Source: an uncultured Lachnospiraceae bacterium
GTDB taxonomy: Bacteria > Bacillota > Clostridia > Lachnospirales > Lachnospiraceae
NCBI GenBank assembly: GCA_910585635.1
Contig: CAJUFE010000007.1
Span: 1 to 64,000, forward strand
Direction of reading: 5' to 3'
DNA length: 64,000 nucleotides
Each line of letters begins with the position of its first letter. Positions within the stretch are counted from its first letter, which is position 1. The position numbers and the translations under genes were made by a program. Positions 36,130 to 44,289 of this stretch are shown here, one piece after another. The notes under the pieces are model-generated. The model ran no database searches. It saw only the letters and a list, made by a program, of their open reading frames with translations, and had not been told where the DNA came from.

Positions 36130-36346
36130 CCTCGTTCTATGGGAAAGCTGTCTGATGGAACGGGACCCAGCTGGGGATGGGACCATATCAAAGGGGAAGA
36201 TACCGCGGATCTCCCTGAAGGCGAAAAGGGCTGCTGTCTATGGCTATGCCGCTCACAGCAGCAGACACTGGCTGTGGATCATAATGCAAGAAACGAAAGA
36301 AAGTACACAGCGAGGGATACGAGGATGTTAGGATGGAGGGATCAGG

Positions 36347-37672
36347 ATGGATCTTAAGGTATCATCATTAGCGCAGCATGCGGACAAGATCAACGGGCTG
36401 CTGGCGCGTTACGGCGTACGGTTCGGCATCTATAAGAACGGTACATTTAAGGAGCAGCTCTTCCCCTTCGATCCGATCCCCAGGATCATCGGGCCTGAGG
36501 AATTTGCCCGGCTGGAAAAGGGGCTAAAGCAGCGGGTGACCGCTCTGAACCTTTTCTTAAAGGACATCTACAGCAGGAAGCTGATCATAAGGGATGGGGC
36601 GATACCGGAGGACTTTATCTTTGCCTCCAGCGGCTACATGGCGGAATGTGAGGGGGCGCTGCCTCCTAAGGGGATCTACTCCCATATCTCCGGGATCGAT
36701 CTGGTGAAGGGGAAGGATGGGGAGTGGTACATCCTGGAGGATAACCTGCGGGTACCCTCCGGCGCCTCCTATCCCATGATCGCCAGGGAGCTGTGCAGGC
36801 GCAGCTCGCCGAAGACTTTCCAGACGCTCTGTCTGGAGGATAACCGGGATTATGCGGCGCTCCTTAAGCGGACCATGGATCATGTGAACGTGGGGGGCCA
36901 TACGGTGATCCTGACGCCGGGACGGTATAATGCGGCTTATTTCGAGCATTCGTATCTGGCGGAAAAGACAGGGGCCCATTTAGTGACCGGATCGGAGCTG
37001 ATGGTGGAGGACGACAGGCTATATTACATGACGGCTGACGGGAAGAAGGAACGGGTAGGCGCGGTATACCGGCGGATCTCCGACGAGTATCTGGACCCTA
37101 TGGCCTTTAACCCGGAGTCCCTGATCGGCATCCCTCATCTCTATGAGGTGTTCCGGAAGGGGAATGTGGCGCTCCTAAATGCCCCGGGCAATGGGGTGGC
37201 CGACGACAAGGGGATCTACTATTTTGTCCCCCGGATGATCCGGTATTATCTGAAGGAGGAGCCGATCCTCCAGAACGCGCCCACCTATCTGCCCTTCTAT
37301 AAGGAGGATATGGACTATGTACTGGCCCATTTTGACCAGCTGGTCCTAAAGGACGTGGCAGAGGCCGGGGGTTACGGCGTGGTCTTCGGCAGCTCCATGA
37401 CAAAGGAGAAAAAGGCCGATTTTATCACGCTGTTAAAGAAGGAGCCCCGGAGGTTCATCGCCCAGGAGGTGATCGATTTCCAGGACCTGGATATCCTGGA
37501 GGGAGGGGAGGCGGTCCCCCGGAAGGCGGACTTGAGGGCCTTTGTCCTGATGGCCGATGAGCCATTGGTCTGGAAGAGCGGGCTGACCCGGTTTTCCCGG
37601 GACCCGGATTCGTTTATCGTGAACTCATCACAGGGAGGAGGTTTTAAAGACACATGGGTATTATATCAGTAG
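36347..37672 (+). CDS. Circularly permuted ATP-grasp type 2 protein
   Basis: This 441-residue protein matches the circularly permuted ATP-grasp 2 family (formerly DUF404/DUF407). Typical segments are GVRFGIYKNGTFKEQLFPFD (20 residues), the acidic LEDNLRVPSGASYPM, LTPGRYNAAYFEHSYLA, and KDVAEAGGYGV. ATP-grasp enzymes join a carboxylate to an amine through an acylphosphate. Family literature predicts that this group works with alpha-E and transglutaminase proteins to make or attach small peptides; product unknown. The gene overlaps the alpha-E gene by 19 bases, and that in turn abuts the transglutaminase gene. GGAGGG lies upstream of the ATG. Confidence 0.9.
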   Translation: MDLKVSSLAQHADKINGLLARYGVRFGIYKNGTFKEQLFPFDPIPRIIGPEEFARLEKGLKQRVTALNLFLKDIYSRKLIIRDGAIPEDFIFASSGYMAECEGALPPKGIYSHISGIDLVKGKDGEWYILEDNLRVPSGASYPMIARELCRRSSPKTFQTLCLEDNRDYAALLKRTMDHVNVGGHTVILTPGRYNAAYFEHSYLAEKTGAHLVTGSELMVEDDRLYYMTADGKKERVGAVYRRISDEYLDPMAFNPESLIGIPHLYEVFRKGNVALLNAPGNGVADDKGIYYFVPRMIRYYLKEEPILQNAPTYLPFYKEDMDYVLAHFDQLVLKDVAEAGGYGVVFGSSMTKEKKADFITLLKKEPRRFIAQEVIDFQDLDILEGGEAVPRKADLRAFVLMADEPLVWKSGLTRFSRDPDSFIVNSSQGGGFKDTWVLYQ

Positions 37673-38322
37673 AGCAGGCAGGCCATCTGTATTGGCTGGG
37701 ACGGTATACCGAGCGGGTATACACCACGCTCCGGATCTATTCCAGGAGCTTTGACGAGATGATCGATGAGAGCAGGGACAGCTACCAGAGCTTTTGCCGG
37801 TCGGTGGATATCCCGGATATCTATGTCTCCAAGGAGGATTTCCTCCGCCGCTATCCCTTCGACCCCACGGTGCCGGATTCGATCGTCAGCAATCTGGAGC
37901 GGGCCTATGACAATGCGGTGGTGCTCCGGGAGACGATCGGGTCGGAAGCCCTTTCCTATGTACAGCTGGCGGTCTATGACATCAAGCTGGCGGCGGAAAG
38001 TGACGCGCCCATGATCGAGCTGCAGCAGGTCTTAGACCATATCTTGGCTTTCTGGGGGATCGTGGATGACCAGATCGACTCCGAAGAGACCCGGAACATG
38101 ATCAAGACCGGCAAGCGGATCGAGCGGATCGACCTGTATGCCCGCCTGGGGATGCCCAGAGAGGAGCTGGTGCGGGAGGTCCACCGGATGGTCCCCCGGG
38201 TAAAGCGGAGCGGGATGGCCTATGATGCAGAGAAGCTGGAAATGATCCGGGAGCGGGTAGAGGAGCCAGAACTGGATCATTACAGTCTGGTGGCGGATGT
38301 GGAGACCCTGGTGGCGGTGTGA
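37654..38322 (+). CDS. Alpha-E domain protein (DUF403)
   Basis: This 222-residue, almost wholly helical protein begins MGIISVEQAGHLYWLGRYTERV, broken here as GHLYWLGRYTERV, which is the family signature. Alpha-E proteins have no established activity and are nearly always encoded beside circularly permuted ATP-grasp proteins, so they are seen as partners in the ligation reaction. Its ATG lies within the last 19 bases of the ATP-grasp gene after GGGAGGAGG, so translation is coupled. The length is shorter than the roughly 300 residues of many members. Confidence 0.88.
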   Translation: MGIISVEQAGHLYWLGRYTERVYTTLRIYSRSFDEMIDESRDSYQSFCRSVDIPDIYVSKEDFLRRYPFDPTVPDSIVSNLERAYDNAVVLRETIGSEALSYVQLAVYDIKLAAESDAPMIELQQVLDHILAFWGIVDDQIDSEETRNMIKTGKRIERIDLYARLGMPREELVREVHRMVPRVKRSGMAYDAEKLEMIRERVEEPELDHYSLVADVETLVAV

Positions 38323-38324
38323 GC

Positions 38325-39308
38325 ATGACGACCTTACATTTTATGTATCGCATGGAGATCGATCATACGGAGACGGTGAGCCGATGCTATTTTACGATCA
38401 AATGCATCCCCAGGGAGGATGAGAGGCAGCATCTGGAGAAGATCCGGCTCTGGCTAAAGCCCCATCCCGGCGGCGCGGGTTATTCCCAGGGAAGGGACTC
38501 CTTCGGGAACCGGCAGATCTATGGCTGTGTGACCGAGCCCCACCGGAAGTTCGTGTTCCGAGCGGAGGGGGAGGTAGAGATTTTGCAGACTGGGTATGTG
38601 GAGCGGGTCGGCGGGAAGGGGACGGGAGCAGGGCAGGCAGAGCAGATCGGGATCTTCCGCTATCCCCACGGGAAATGTGTGCCGGGGGAAGGGCTGGAGA
38701 GCTACCATCGGTCCTTGGGGCTTATGATGCCAGAGCATGCGGGAGGCGGCTCTGGCCTTGCGATATCGGGGCATGCGGGAGGCGGCTCTGGCCTTGTGAT
38801 ACCAGGGCATGTGGACGGCAGTCCTGACCTTGCCTCGCCAGTGTGTGCCTGCCCTGATGCAGGACATTCCCTGTGGGGGGATCCAGATGCGGCCTTCCAG
38901 GTCTGCACGGATCTGATGCACCGGCTCCATCAGGACTTTTCCTATGTCCCGGGAGCCACCCAGGTCCGGACCACGGCGGAGGAGGCCTGGGGCTTAAGAA
39001 AAGGCGTCTGTCAGGACTATGCCCATATCTATATCACTTTGCTCCGCATGTCCGGCATCCCGGCCCGCTACGTGTGCGGGCTGATCGCGGGAGAAGGGGC
39101 CAGCCACGCATGGGTGGAGGCTCTCTGCGGGGATCGGTGGATCGCCTTCGATCCCACCAACGACTGTCTGGCCGGGGATCAGTATATCAAGCTGGGCCAT
39201 GGCCGGGACGCGGACGATCATGGGATCAACCGGGGGATCATGTGGGGCGGGGGCCTGCAGACCCAGAAGATATGGGCTCAGGTGGAGGCTGTACCCGCAG
39301 ATCCTTGA
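38325..39308 (+). CDS. Transglutaminase-like protein with repeat insert
   Basis: This 327-residue protein has a beta-rich N-terminal domain and a C-terminal transglutaminase core. The catalytic triad is visible as Cys in KGVCQDYAH, His in ASHAWVEA and Asp in AFDPTND. Such cores act as cysteine peptidases or amide transferases. Between the domains, near residues 137-172, lies a 12-residue unit repeated three times, absent from typical family members. ATG 38325 is taken; a GTG at 38319 overlapping the alpha-E stop is an alternative. It closes the coupled ATP-grasp/alpha-E/transglutaminase set. Confidence 0.85.
   Translation: MTTLHFMYRMEIDHTETVSRCYFTIKCIPREDERQHLEKIRLWLKPHPGGAGYSQGRDSFGNRQIYGCVTEPHRKFVFRAEGEVEILQTGYVERVGGKGTGAGQAEQIGIFRYPHGKCVPGEGLESYHRSLGLMMPEHAGGGSGLAISGHAGGGSGLVIPGHVDGSPDLASPVCACPDAGHSLWGDPDAAFQVCTDLMHRLHQDFSYVPGATQVRTTAEEAWGLRKGVCQDYAHIYITLLRMSGIPARYVCGLIAGEGASHAWVEALCGDRWIAFDPTNDCLAGDQYIKLGHGRDADDHGINRGIMWGGGLQTQKIWAQVEAVPADP
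38735..38842 (+). repeat. 36-bp tandem repeat, three units, in the transglutaminase gene
   Basis: Units at 38735-38770, 38771-38806 and 38807-38842. The first two differ at few bases; the third is more diverged. They encode GHAGGGSGLAIS-like 12-residue units in frame. Confidence 0.85.
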
Positions 39309-39550
39309 CCGTAGCCGGTGGGCCGACAGGTATAGCCATGGACAGGACAAAGAAGGCAGAGTATGACTAGGGCATTGCGGTCGTGGCGACCGATCACAAG
39401 ACCTGCGGTGCGGCAGGTCCGCTGTCGCCCCATGGGTGTCGGGAGGGGTCGGATCCATGAGGAGGGGGCAGATCCATGGATTTAAGGAGTGGCCGGACCT
39501 ATAAGGTTTTAAGGAGAATGGAGAAAAGGAAAACAGGAGGGACAAAGGAC

Positions 39551-40651
39551 ATGGTAGAGACGATCGCGGCGGTGGGACTGCCCATCGATGAGCGGCTTGA
39601 GATCCGGAAGCATCGCATCCTGCCGGAGAGGCCGTTGGAGGCAGCAGAGACGGCCGCGGCGGGGCGGACAGCGGCAGATGCGATCAGGGCGGGGCAGATA
39701 GCGGCAGGTGCGCCGGGACAGGCGGTGGTCTGTACATCGGGGCAGGGAGCAGGATATGCGTCAGGGCAGGCAGCGGCATACCCGCCGGAGCGTATGCGTC
39801 GGATCAGCATCGTTACCGGCATCCATGGCGATGAGCTGGAGGGGCAGTATGTCTGTTTTGAGCTGCAGCGGCGGATCCAGGCCGAGAAGGAGCATCTGGC
39901 GGGGATCGTGGATATCTATCCGGCCATGAACCCCTTGGGGATCGATTCGATCACCAGGGGCATCCCCTCCTTTGACCTGGATATGAACCGGACATTCCCG
40001 GGGGATATCGACGGGAACATGACAGAATATCTGGCGGCCAAGATCATCCAGGATGTGGCCGGCTCGGACTGTGTGCTGGATATCCACGCCAGCAATATCT
40101 ATCTGACGGAGATCCCCCAGATCCGGATCAATGAGCTGCACCAGGAGCGTCTGGTACCTTTGGCTCAACTGGCTAATGTGGACCTGATCTGGGTCCACGG
40201 CGCCAGCACGGTCTTAGAGTCCACCTTCGCCTACAGCCTGAACGCCATCGGCACGCCGGTGCTGGTGGTAGAGATGGGGGTGGGGATGCGCATCACCAAG
40301 GCGTATGGGGACCAGATGGTGGACGGGATCTTTTCCCTCATGAAGGCGCTTGGGATCTGGAGGGGGGAGGCAAAGCCGGTGAAAGATCCGATCATCTCCC
40401 GGGATCCCCAGGATGTCTGCTACTTGAACGCCAGCGTAGGCGGCCTTTTCCTCCCTTCTGTGGCCCATGGGGCCTGGTTGAAGGAAGGGGAGCGGATCGG
40501 ACAGATCGTGGATCCTTTAAGAGGAGAGGTATTGGATGAGGTCCTGTCCCCCGCCGAGGGGATGCTCTTCACCATCCGGGACTATCCGATCGTGGACGAA
40601 GGCTCTCTGATGGGAAGGCTCTTAAGGAAGGAGGCCTGCGGCCGTGGATAA
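39551..40651 (+). CDS. AstE/AspA-type zinc hydrolase (M14-like), apparently active
   Basis: This 366-residue protein belongs to the succinylglutamate desuccinylase/aspartoacylase family. Zn ligands are His92 and Glu95 in GIHGDE and His179 in DIHAS; the probable catalytic Glu is 241 in VVEMGVG. A C-terminal barrel-like domain follows from about residue 275. A low-complexity Ala/Gly/Gln insert (about residues 35-75) separates the N-terminus from the core. ATG 39551 is chosen because AGGAGGGA lies upstream. The next gene, a paralogue, overlaps its end by 8 bases. Such enzymes cleave N-acyl amino acids or terminal residues, so a role in trimming the product of the ATP-grasp cluster is plausible. 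Confidence 0.8.
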   Translation: MVETIAAVGLPIDERLEIRKHRILPERPLEAAETAAAGRTAADAIRAGQIAAGAPGQAVVCTSGQGAGYASGQAAAYPPERMRRISIVTGIHGDELEGQYVCFELQRRIQAEKEHLAGIVDIYPAMNPLGIDSITRGIPSFDLDMNRTFPGDIDGNMTEYLAAKIIQDVAGSDCVLDIHASNIYLTEIPQIRINELHQERLVPLAQLANVDLIWVHGASTVLESTFAYSLNAIGTPVLVVEMGVGMRITKAYGDQMVDGIFSLMKALGIWRGEAKPVKDPIISRDPQDVCYLNASVGGLFLPSVAHGAWLKEGERIGQIVDPLRGEVLDEVLSPAEGMLFTIRDYPIVDEGSLMGRLLRKEACGRG

Positions 40652-41570
40652 GCAAGTGCTCTATCAGCTGAAAGGGATGTACCGGGACGACTTTCGGGTG
40701 ACAGGCTACCGGTTCGGAGAAGGGGAGCCGTCGGTCTGCATCGTGGGCAGCTCCCGGGGGAATGAGGTCCAGCAGATCTACTGCTGTTCCCAGCTGATCA
40801 AGAAATTCAAACAATTGGAGGAGGAAGGGCGGATCATGGCCGGGCATCAGATCCTGGTGATCCCCTCGATCAACCCCTATTCCATGAACATCCAGAAACG
40901 GTTCTGGCCCACGGACAACACGGACATCAACCGAATGTTCCCGGGGTATGACTTAGGGGAGACCACCCAGCGGATTGCCGACGGGGTCTTTAAAGCGGTC
41001 GCGCCCTATCGTTTCGGGATCCAGTTCACCTCCTTTTACATGCCCGGGGATTTCGTCCCTCATGTGCGGCTGATGGAGGAGGGCTTCAGCGATCCCAAGG
41101 TGGCGGAGCAGTTCGGCCTGCCCTATGTGGTGATCCGCAAGGTAAGGCCTTATGATACCGCTACACTGAACTATAACTGGCAGGTATGGGACACCCAGGC
41201 CTTTTCCCTGTATACCACCACCACGGCCAAGATCGACCAGCGGGGAGCCGGGCAGGCCATCCTGGCGGTGATGAACTTTTTATCCCGGCAGCAGATCATC
41301 CGCTACAGCATCCCGGACCGTGTGGAGCCACGGATCCTGCTGGATACGGAGCTGATCTCCGTGAGGACGGCCAGGTCCGGGATCTTCTGGGCACTTACAA
41401 AGGCGGGGGATCAGGTGGAGGTGGGCCAGCCCCTGGCGGAGATCTTAGACCCCTATGAAGGGGACCGGCTGGAGACCTTGTACGCGCCGGTGGACGGGGT
41501 GGTGTTCTTTATCCATGATGAGCCCCTGACCTATGCGGATACGGTGGTGATCAAGCTGGTGAAGGGGTAG
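40644..41570 (+). CDS. AstE/AspA-type paralogue lacking metal ligands
   Basis: This 308-residue protein aligns with the preceding one over its length (NPYSMNIQKRFWPTDNTDINRMFPG corresponds to NPLGIDSITRG...DMNRTFPG). The metal His is replaced by Arg38 in SSRGNE while Glu41 remains, the DIHAS His is missing (GIQFTS near residue 126-130), and the catalytic Glu position holds Arg165 (VVIRKV). It is therefore likely a non-catalytic partner. The C-terminal barrel domain is kept. The start is GTG 40644 within the end of the previous gene, with GGAAGGAGG upstream. A 45-base copy of its 3' end recurs at 42471. Confidence 0.8.
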   Translation: MDKQVLYQLKGMYRDDFRVTGYRFGEGEPSVCIVGSSRGNEVQQIYCCSQLIKKFKQLEEEGRIMAGHQILVIPSINPYSMNIQKRFWPTDNTDINRMFPGYDLGETTQRIADGVFKAVAPYRFGIQFTSFYMPGDFVPHVRLMEEGFSDPKVAEQFGLPYVVIRKVRPYDTATLNYNWQVWDTQAFSLYTTTTAKIDQRGAGQAILAVMNFLSRQQIIRYSIPDRVEPRILLDTELISVRTARSGIFWALTKAGDQVEVGQPLAEILDPYEGDRLETLYAPVDGVVFFIHDEPLTYADTVVIKLVKG

Positions 41571-41615
41571 GGCAGGGGTAATGCAATGTGTGAGTAGTAA
41601 AGGTCAGGCTGGCAC

Positions 41616-41644
41616 TTTTCATTGTCAGTGGTTTTGTGTATAAT
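41616..41644 (+). promoter_or_regulatory. Promoter of the UPF0175/DUF3368 pair
   Basis: TTTTCA (41616-41621), 17 bases, TATAAT (41639-41644), ahead of the small antitoxin-like gene. Confidence 0.65.
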
Positions 41645-41701
41645 AAGACTTAAAGGTGACGGCATTGGACCGTTACGAGCAGAGACAGGAGGAAATGGGA
41701 T

Positions 41702-41983
41702 ATGGAACTGCGAAAAGTTGAGATCACGATACCAGAGGCAATGGTCCCGTTCGTTTTAGTCGCCGATGATGAGATGCAGCTGCGCCAGAATGCCATGCTG
41801 CTATATCCTTATATCCAGGATGGCACGATCTCCCATGGGAAAGCAGCAGAGATCCTTGGGATCCATAAGTTAGATCTGATCGTACTATATGGGCGAGCAG
41901 GGATGGCGTATCTTCAGGGATCGGAAGAAGAGTTGGAGGAAGACATCAGGGCGATCCGGGATATGAGGAGAAGTGCGCTATGA
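41702..41983 (+). CDS. UPF0175 family protein, probable antitoxin
   Basis: This 93-residue protein has an N-terminal strand (LRKVEITIPEAM) and a helical part with DGTISHGKAAEILGIHKLDLI, a helix-turn-helix typical of UPF0175. Members pair with DUF3368 PIN-type toxins and likely repress their own operon. The stop overlaps the start of the next gene by 4 bases (ATGA), as expected for a toxin-antitoxin pair. The SD is AGGAGGAAATGGGAT. Confidence 0.8.
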   Translation: MELRKVEITIPEAMVPFVLVADDEMQLRQNAMLLYPYIQDGTISHGKAAEILGIHKLDLIVLYGRAGMAYLQGSEEELEEDIRAIRDMRRSAL

Positions 41984-42474
41984 TCGTTATTTCTGATACG
42001 ACCCCGATCATTTCTTTGCTGAAAGCAGAGCAACTGGAGCTTTTAAAACATCTTTTTGGAGAAGTTGTGATACCTGAGGCGGTTTATAAGGAGCTGATCG
42101 GGAATGAGGCGTTCTGGCTTGAGGCAGAGGAGATAAAGCAATGTCCTTTTATCAAGGTGCGGCAGGTGGAGGACCAGAAGTCTGTCCATATTTTTCGCAA
42201 GGTGACAGGGCTGGATGCCGGAGAAAGTGAAGCGATTGTCATGGCAGAGGAAAGACAGGCCGATCTGCTTTTAATGGATGAACAAAAGGGAAGGCGTGTT
42301 GCAAAACAGATGGGTCTTGTGATCACCGGGACCATCGGGATCTTGATGCAAGCTTATGATGAGGATCTGCTGTCTGGAGGTGCTGTGGAAACATGCCTCA
42401 TTTCGATGAAAAAGTGCGGCATACGGATCGGCGAGGCATTACTTGGGACCATAAAGACCCATATAAGGGGCTGA
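41980..42474 (+). CDS. DUF3368 PIN-like toxin
   Basis: This 164-residue protein has the PIN fold acidic residues: Asp6 in ISDTTPI, Glu in VPEAVYKEL (IPEAVYKELIG), Asp in GLDAGESEAI and Asp in LLMDEQKGRR. DUF3368 proteins are predicted ribonuclease toxins of type II modules. It overlaps the UPF0175 gene by 4 bases. Its stop lies at the very first bases of a 45-base duplicated segment (42471-42515), which suggests how the module was placed here. Activity is inferred from family only. Confidence 0.8.
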   Translation: MIVISDTTPIISLLKAEQLELLKHLFGEVVIPEAVYKELIGNEAFWLEAEEIKQCPFIKVRQVEDQKSVHIFRKVTGLDAGESEAIVMAEERQADLLLMDEQKGRRVAKQMGLVITGTIGILMQAYDEDLLSGGAVETCLISMKKCGIRIGEALLGTIKTHIRG

Positions 42475-42515
42475 CCTATGCGGATGCGCTGGTGATCAAG
42501 CTGGTGAAGGGGTAG
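42471..42515 (+). repeat. Duplicate of the 3' end of the AstE/AspA paralogue gene
   Basis: Bases 42471-42515 match 41526-41570 at 43 of 45 positions, including the stop codon. The reading frame gives LTYADALVIKLVKG and stop, against LTYADTVVIKLVKG in the intact gene. No upstream part of that gene precedes this copy. Confidence 0.92.
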
Positions 42516-42591
42516 TACGGTAGCTTTTTTCAGCGTTGATAAAAATGTCCGGAAAACCATTGAAAAAGATAAGATTTTTAGGAGGAGAACG

Positions 42592-42873
42592 ATGGACTAT
42601 CTTCCAGAGATCATACAGGTGATCCCTCATGAAGACTATACGGTATCGGTCTATTTTTCAGATGGAAAGATCGTATCCTATGATGTCCGGCCCCTCTTAG
42701 ATACAGGCGTATTCGCTAAACTGAAGGAACTCCGGATCTTTATGGAGACTTGTACGATCATGAACGATACACTGGCATGGGATATCGCCGGGGGCCGGGA
42801 TGAGAGCGGATGCATCGATATCGATCCGGATCGGTTGTATGCGCTTCCGGCAGCGGCAGAGAGGATCGCGTGA
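42592..42873 (+). CDS. DUF2442 family protein
   Basis: This 93-residue protein matches DUF2442: IQVIPHEDYTVSVYFSDGKI, YDVRPLLDTGVFAKL and a C-terminal WDIAGGRDESGCIDIDPD. DUF2442 proteins are small and often sit near toxin-antitoxin or mobile genes, sometimes beside DUF4160 partners, which are not seen here. SD TTAGGAGGAGAACG precedes ATG. It lies between two fragments of a duplicated 3' end, so it may have arrived with them. Function unknown. Confidence 0.75.
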   Translation: MDYLPEIIQVIPHEDYTVSVYFSDGKIVSYDVRPLLDTGVFAKLKELRIFMETCTIMNDTLAWDIAGGRDESGCIDIDPDRLYALPAAAERIA

Positions 42874-42906
42874 TAAAAAACATGGATGAGACGTAAAAAA
42901 ACCCCT

Positions 42907-42933
42907 GGGATCCATAAGCTGGTAAAAGGATAG
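42907..42933 (+). repeat. Third, degenerate copy of the same gene 3' end
   Basis: The bases read GIHKLVKG and stop, matching the VIKLVKG-stop ending at 41570 and 42515. It lies 33 bases after the DUF2442 stop codon. Confidence 0.55.
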
Positions 42934-42951
42934 TGCGATAAAGTAAACAAT

Positions 42952-43000
42952 AGTCTGGCCGCCTTGCTCGATCTGTCGAGTAAGGCGGCCAGACTTTTTA
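42952..43000 (+). terminator. Strong intrinsic terminator
   Basis: AGTCTGGCCGCCTT with CTCG (from 42952) pairs with CGAG and AAGGCGGCCAGACT, followed by TTTTTA. It ends the accessory region; the facing LysR gene ends at 43118. Confidence 0.9.
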
Positions 43001-43117
43001 TCTGTGTTTTCATGGATCGATCTAAAGGGTATGCATGCTATCTGTTTTTCTACGTTTAGCCGATCACGGTGTCTTATGGGTGGCGTGGTTTCCTGAGGAC
43101 TAAGGAGACCGCCTCTG

Positions 43118-44074
43118 TCACCATTCCATCACATGTTCCATCATGCTCTGTCCAACGAGATGGTGGTGTTCATTCAGTTTCTGGATATTTTCTCTCATCA
43201 AAGCGATAAAATCTGCGTATCGATATTGGATATCACTCTCGGTCAGATAGGAGATCCCCATCTTGCGGCATATCGACCCGTCATCGATCGGCAGATAGAC
43301 GTAATCCCCCAGGCCTTTGAGCGTCATGGAGAAATTAGTGGGGGTGACGAGAAAACCACTGGATGAGTCATTTTTTTCCATCAATCTGTGATAAGCGGCC
43401 ATATTACTCTCTGACGTATAGTGGATCTGGATGTTATGGGCTCGGAAGAGCTTATCACAGAGCTGGCGAAAGGTATTCTCTTTTGAAAGTCCATAGATGG
43501 TCACCGACTGGAGATCGGTGAGAGATACGCGGTCTTGCACGGCCATGGGATGCCCTTTCGGGAGCGCGAGGCCGATCGGCTCGGTCAGCAGATCGACAGT
43601 GGCGATCCTGGGATGCCTGATCAGGGGACAGGAGATGGCGATATCCACCTGGCCGGACAGGAGCATCTCCACGGCTTGATCGATGTTCAGGTAGCAAAAC
43701 TTGACGATGGCCTGGTCGAACTGGTCTAAGATGCCGGTCAGGTGCAGGGAGGAGAAAAAGAACTTGCTGCCGGAAAAGCTGATATTGATGAACTTATCCT
43801 GGAGCGGGTCCTTGAGGTGTCCGGCCTCTCGGACCAGGTCCTCATAATCCGTCTGGAGCTGTCTAAAGCGTGGGAGCAAAAGCTTTGCCTCCCGGCTCAA
43901 GATCAGCTTATTTTTATCGCGGTAGAACAGGACGATACCTAGATCCTCCTCTAAACGGGAGATGGACAGGCTCAGGGCAGGCTGTGAGACATAGAGCTCA
44001 TTTGCAGCCTTGTTCATGTTCATATGCTTTACGATGGTAAGAAAATGCAGGATCTTCGTATAGTTTAAATTCAC
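43118..44074 (-). CDS. LysR family transcriptional regulator
   Basis: This 318-residue protein has a LysR HTH (YTKILHFLTIVKHMNMNKAA, ELYVSQPALSLSISRLEEDL) and an effector-binding domain. The start is taken as GTG 44074, with a perfect AAGGAGGTGATC 8 bases upstream; a longer frame from 44134 has no SD. It diverges from the decarboxylase operon and probably controls it in response to the acid substrate or its CoA ester. The palindrome TATCATGATA at 44129-44138 lies between the genes. Confidence 0.9.
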   Translation of the reverse strand: MNLNYTKILHFLTIVKHMNMNKAANELYVSQPALSLSISRLEEDLGIVLFYRDKNKLILSREAKLLLPRFRQLQTDYEDLVREAGHLKDPLQDKFINISFSGSKFFFSSLHLTGILDQFDQAIVKFCYLNIDQAVEMLLSGQVDIAISCPLIRHPRIATVDLLTEPIGLALPKGHPMAVQDRVSLTDLQSVTIYGLSKENTFRQLCDKLFRAHNIQIHYTSESNMAAYHRLMEKNDSSSGFLVTPTNFSMTLKGLGDYVYLPIDDGSICRKMGISYLTESDIQYRYADFIALMRENIQKLNEHHHLVGQSMMEHVMEW

Positions 44075-44211
44075 AAAGATCACCTCCTTGATCTGACGAT
44101 GATGCACAAAACTTCTTCTAAAATCCCCTATCATGATAACAGATATTTATAAAACAATCAAGACGGTAAAAGGACATAAGTAGATATTATCGACAGATAA
44201 ATAGAACAAAT

Positions 44212-44240
44212 TTTACGTTTTCTTAACGGGCGGTTATGAT
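44212..44240 (+). promoter_or_regulatory. Promoter of the decarboxylase operon
   Basis: TTTACG (44212-44217), 17 bases, TATGAT (44235-44240). The leader to the first gene is short. Confidence 0.55.
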
Positions 44241-44289
44241 AGAGACATGAGCAGAGGGCGTAAAAAACAGATCATATTTGCAAAAGTGG

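Noticed and set aside
36139..36357. 72-codon open frame in the leader of the ATP-grasp cluster
   Set aside because: It has no SD, lies across hairpins, and overlaps the start of the ATP-grasp gene. A leader peptide is possible, but nothing in its sequence supports it.
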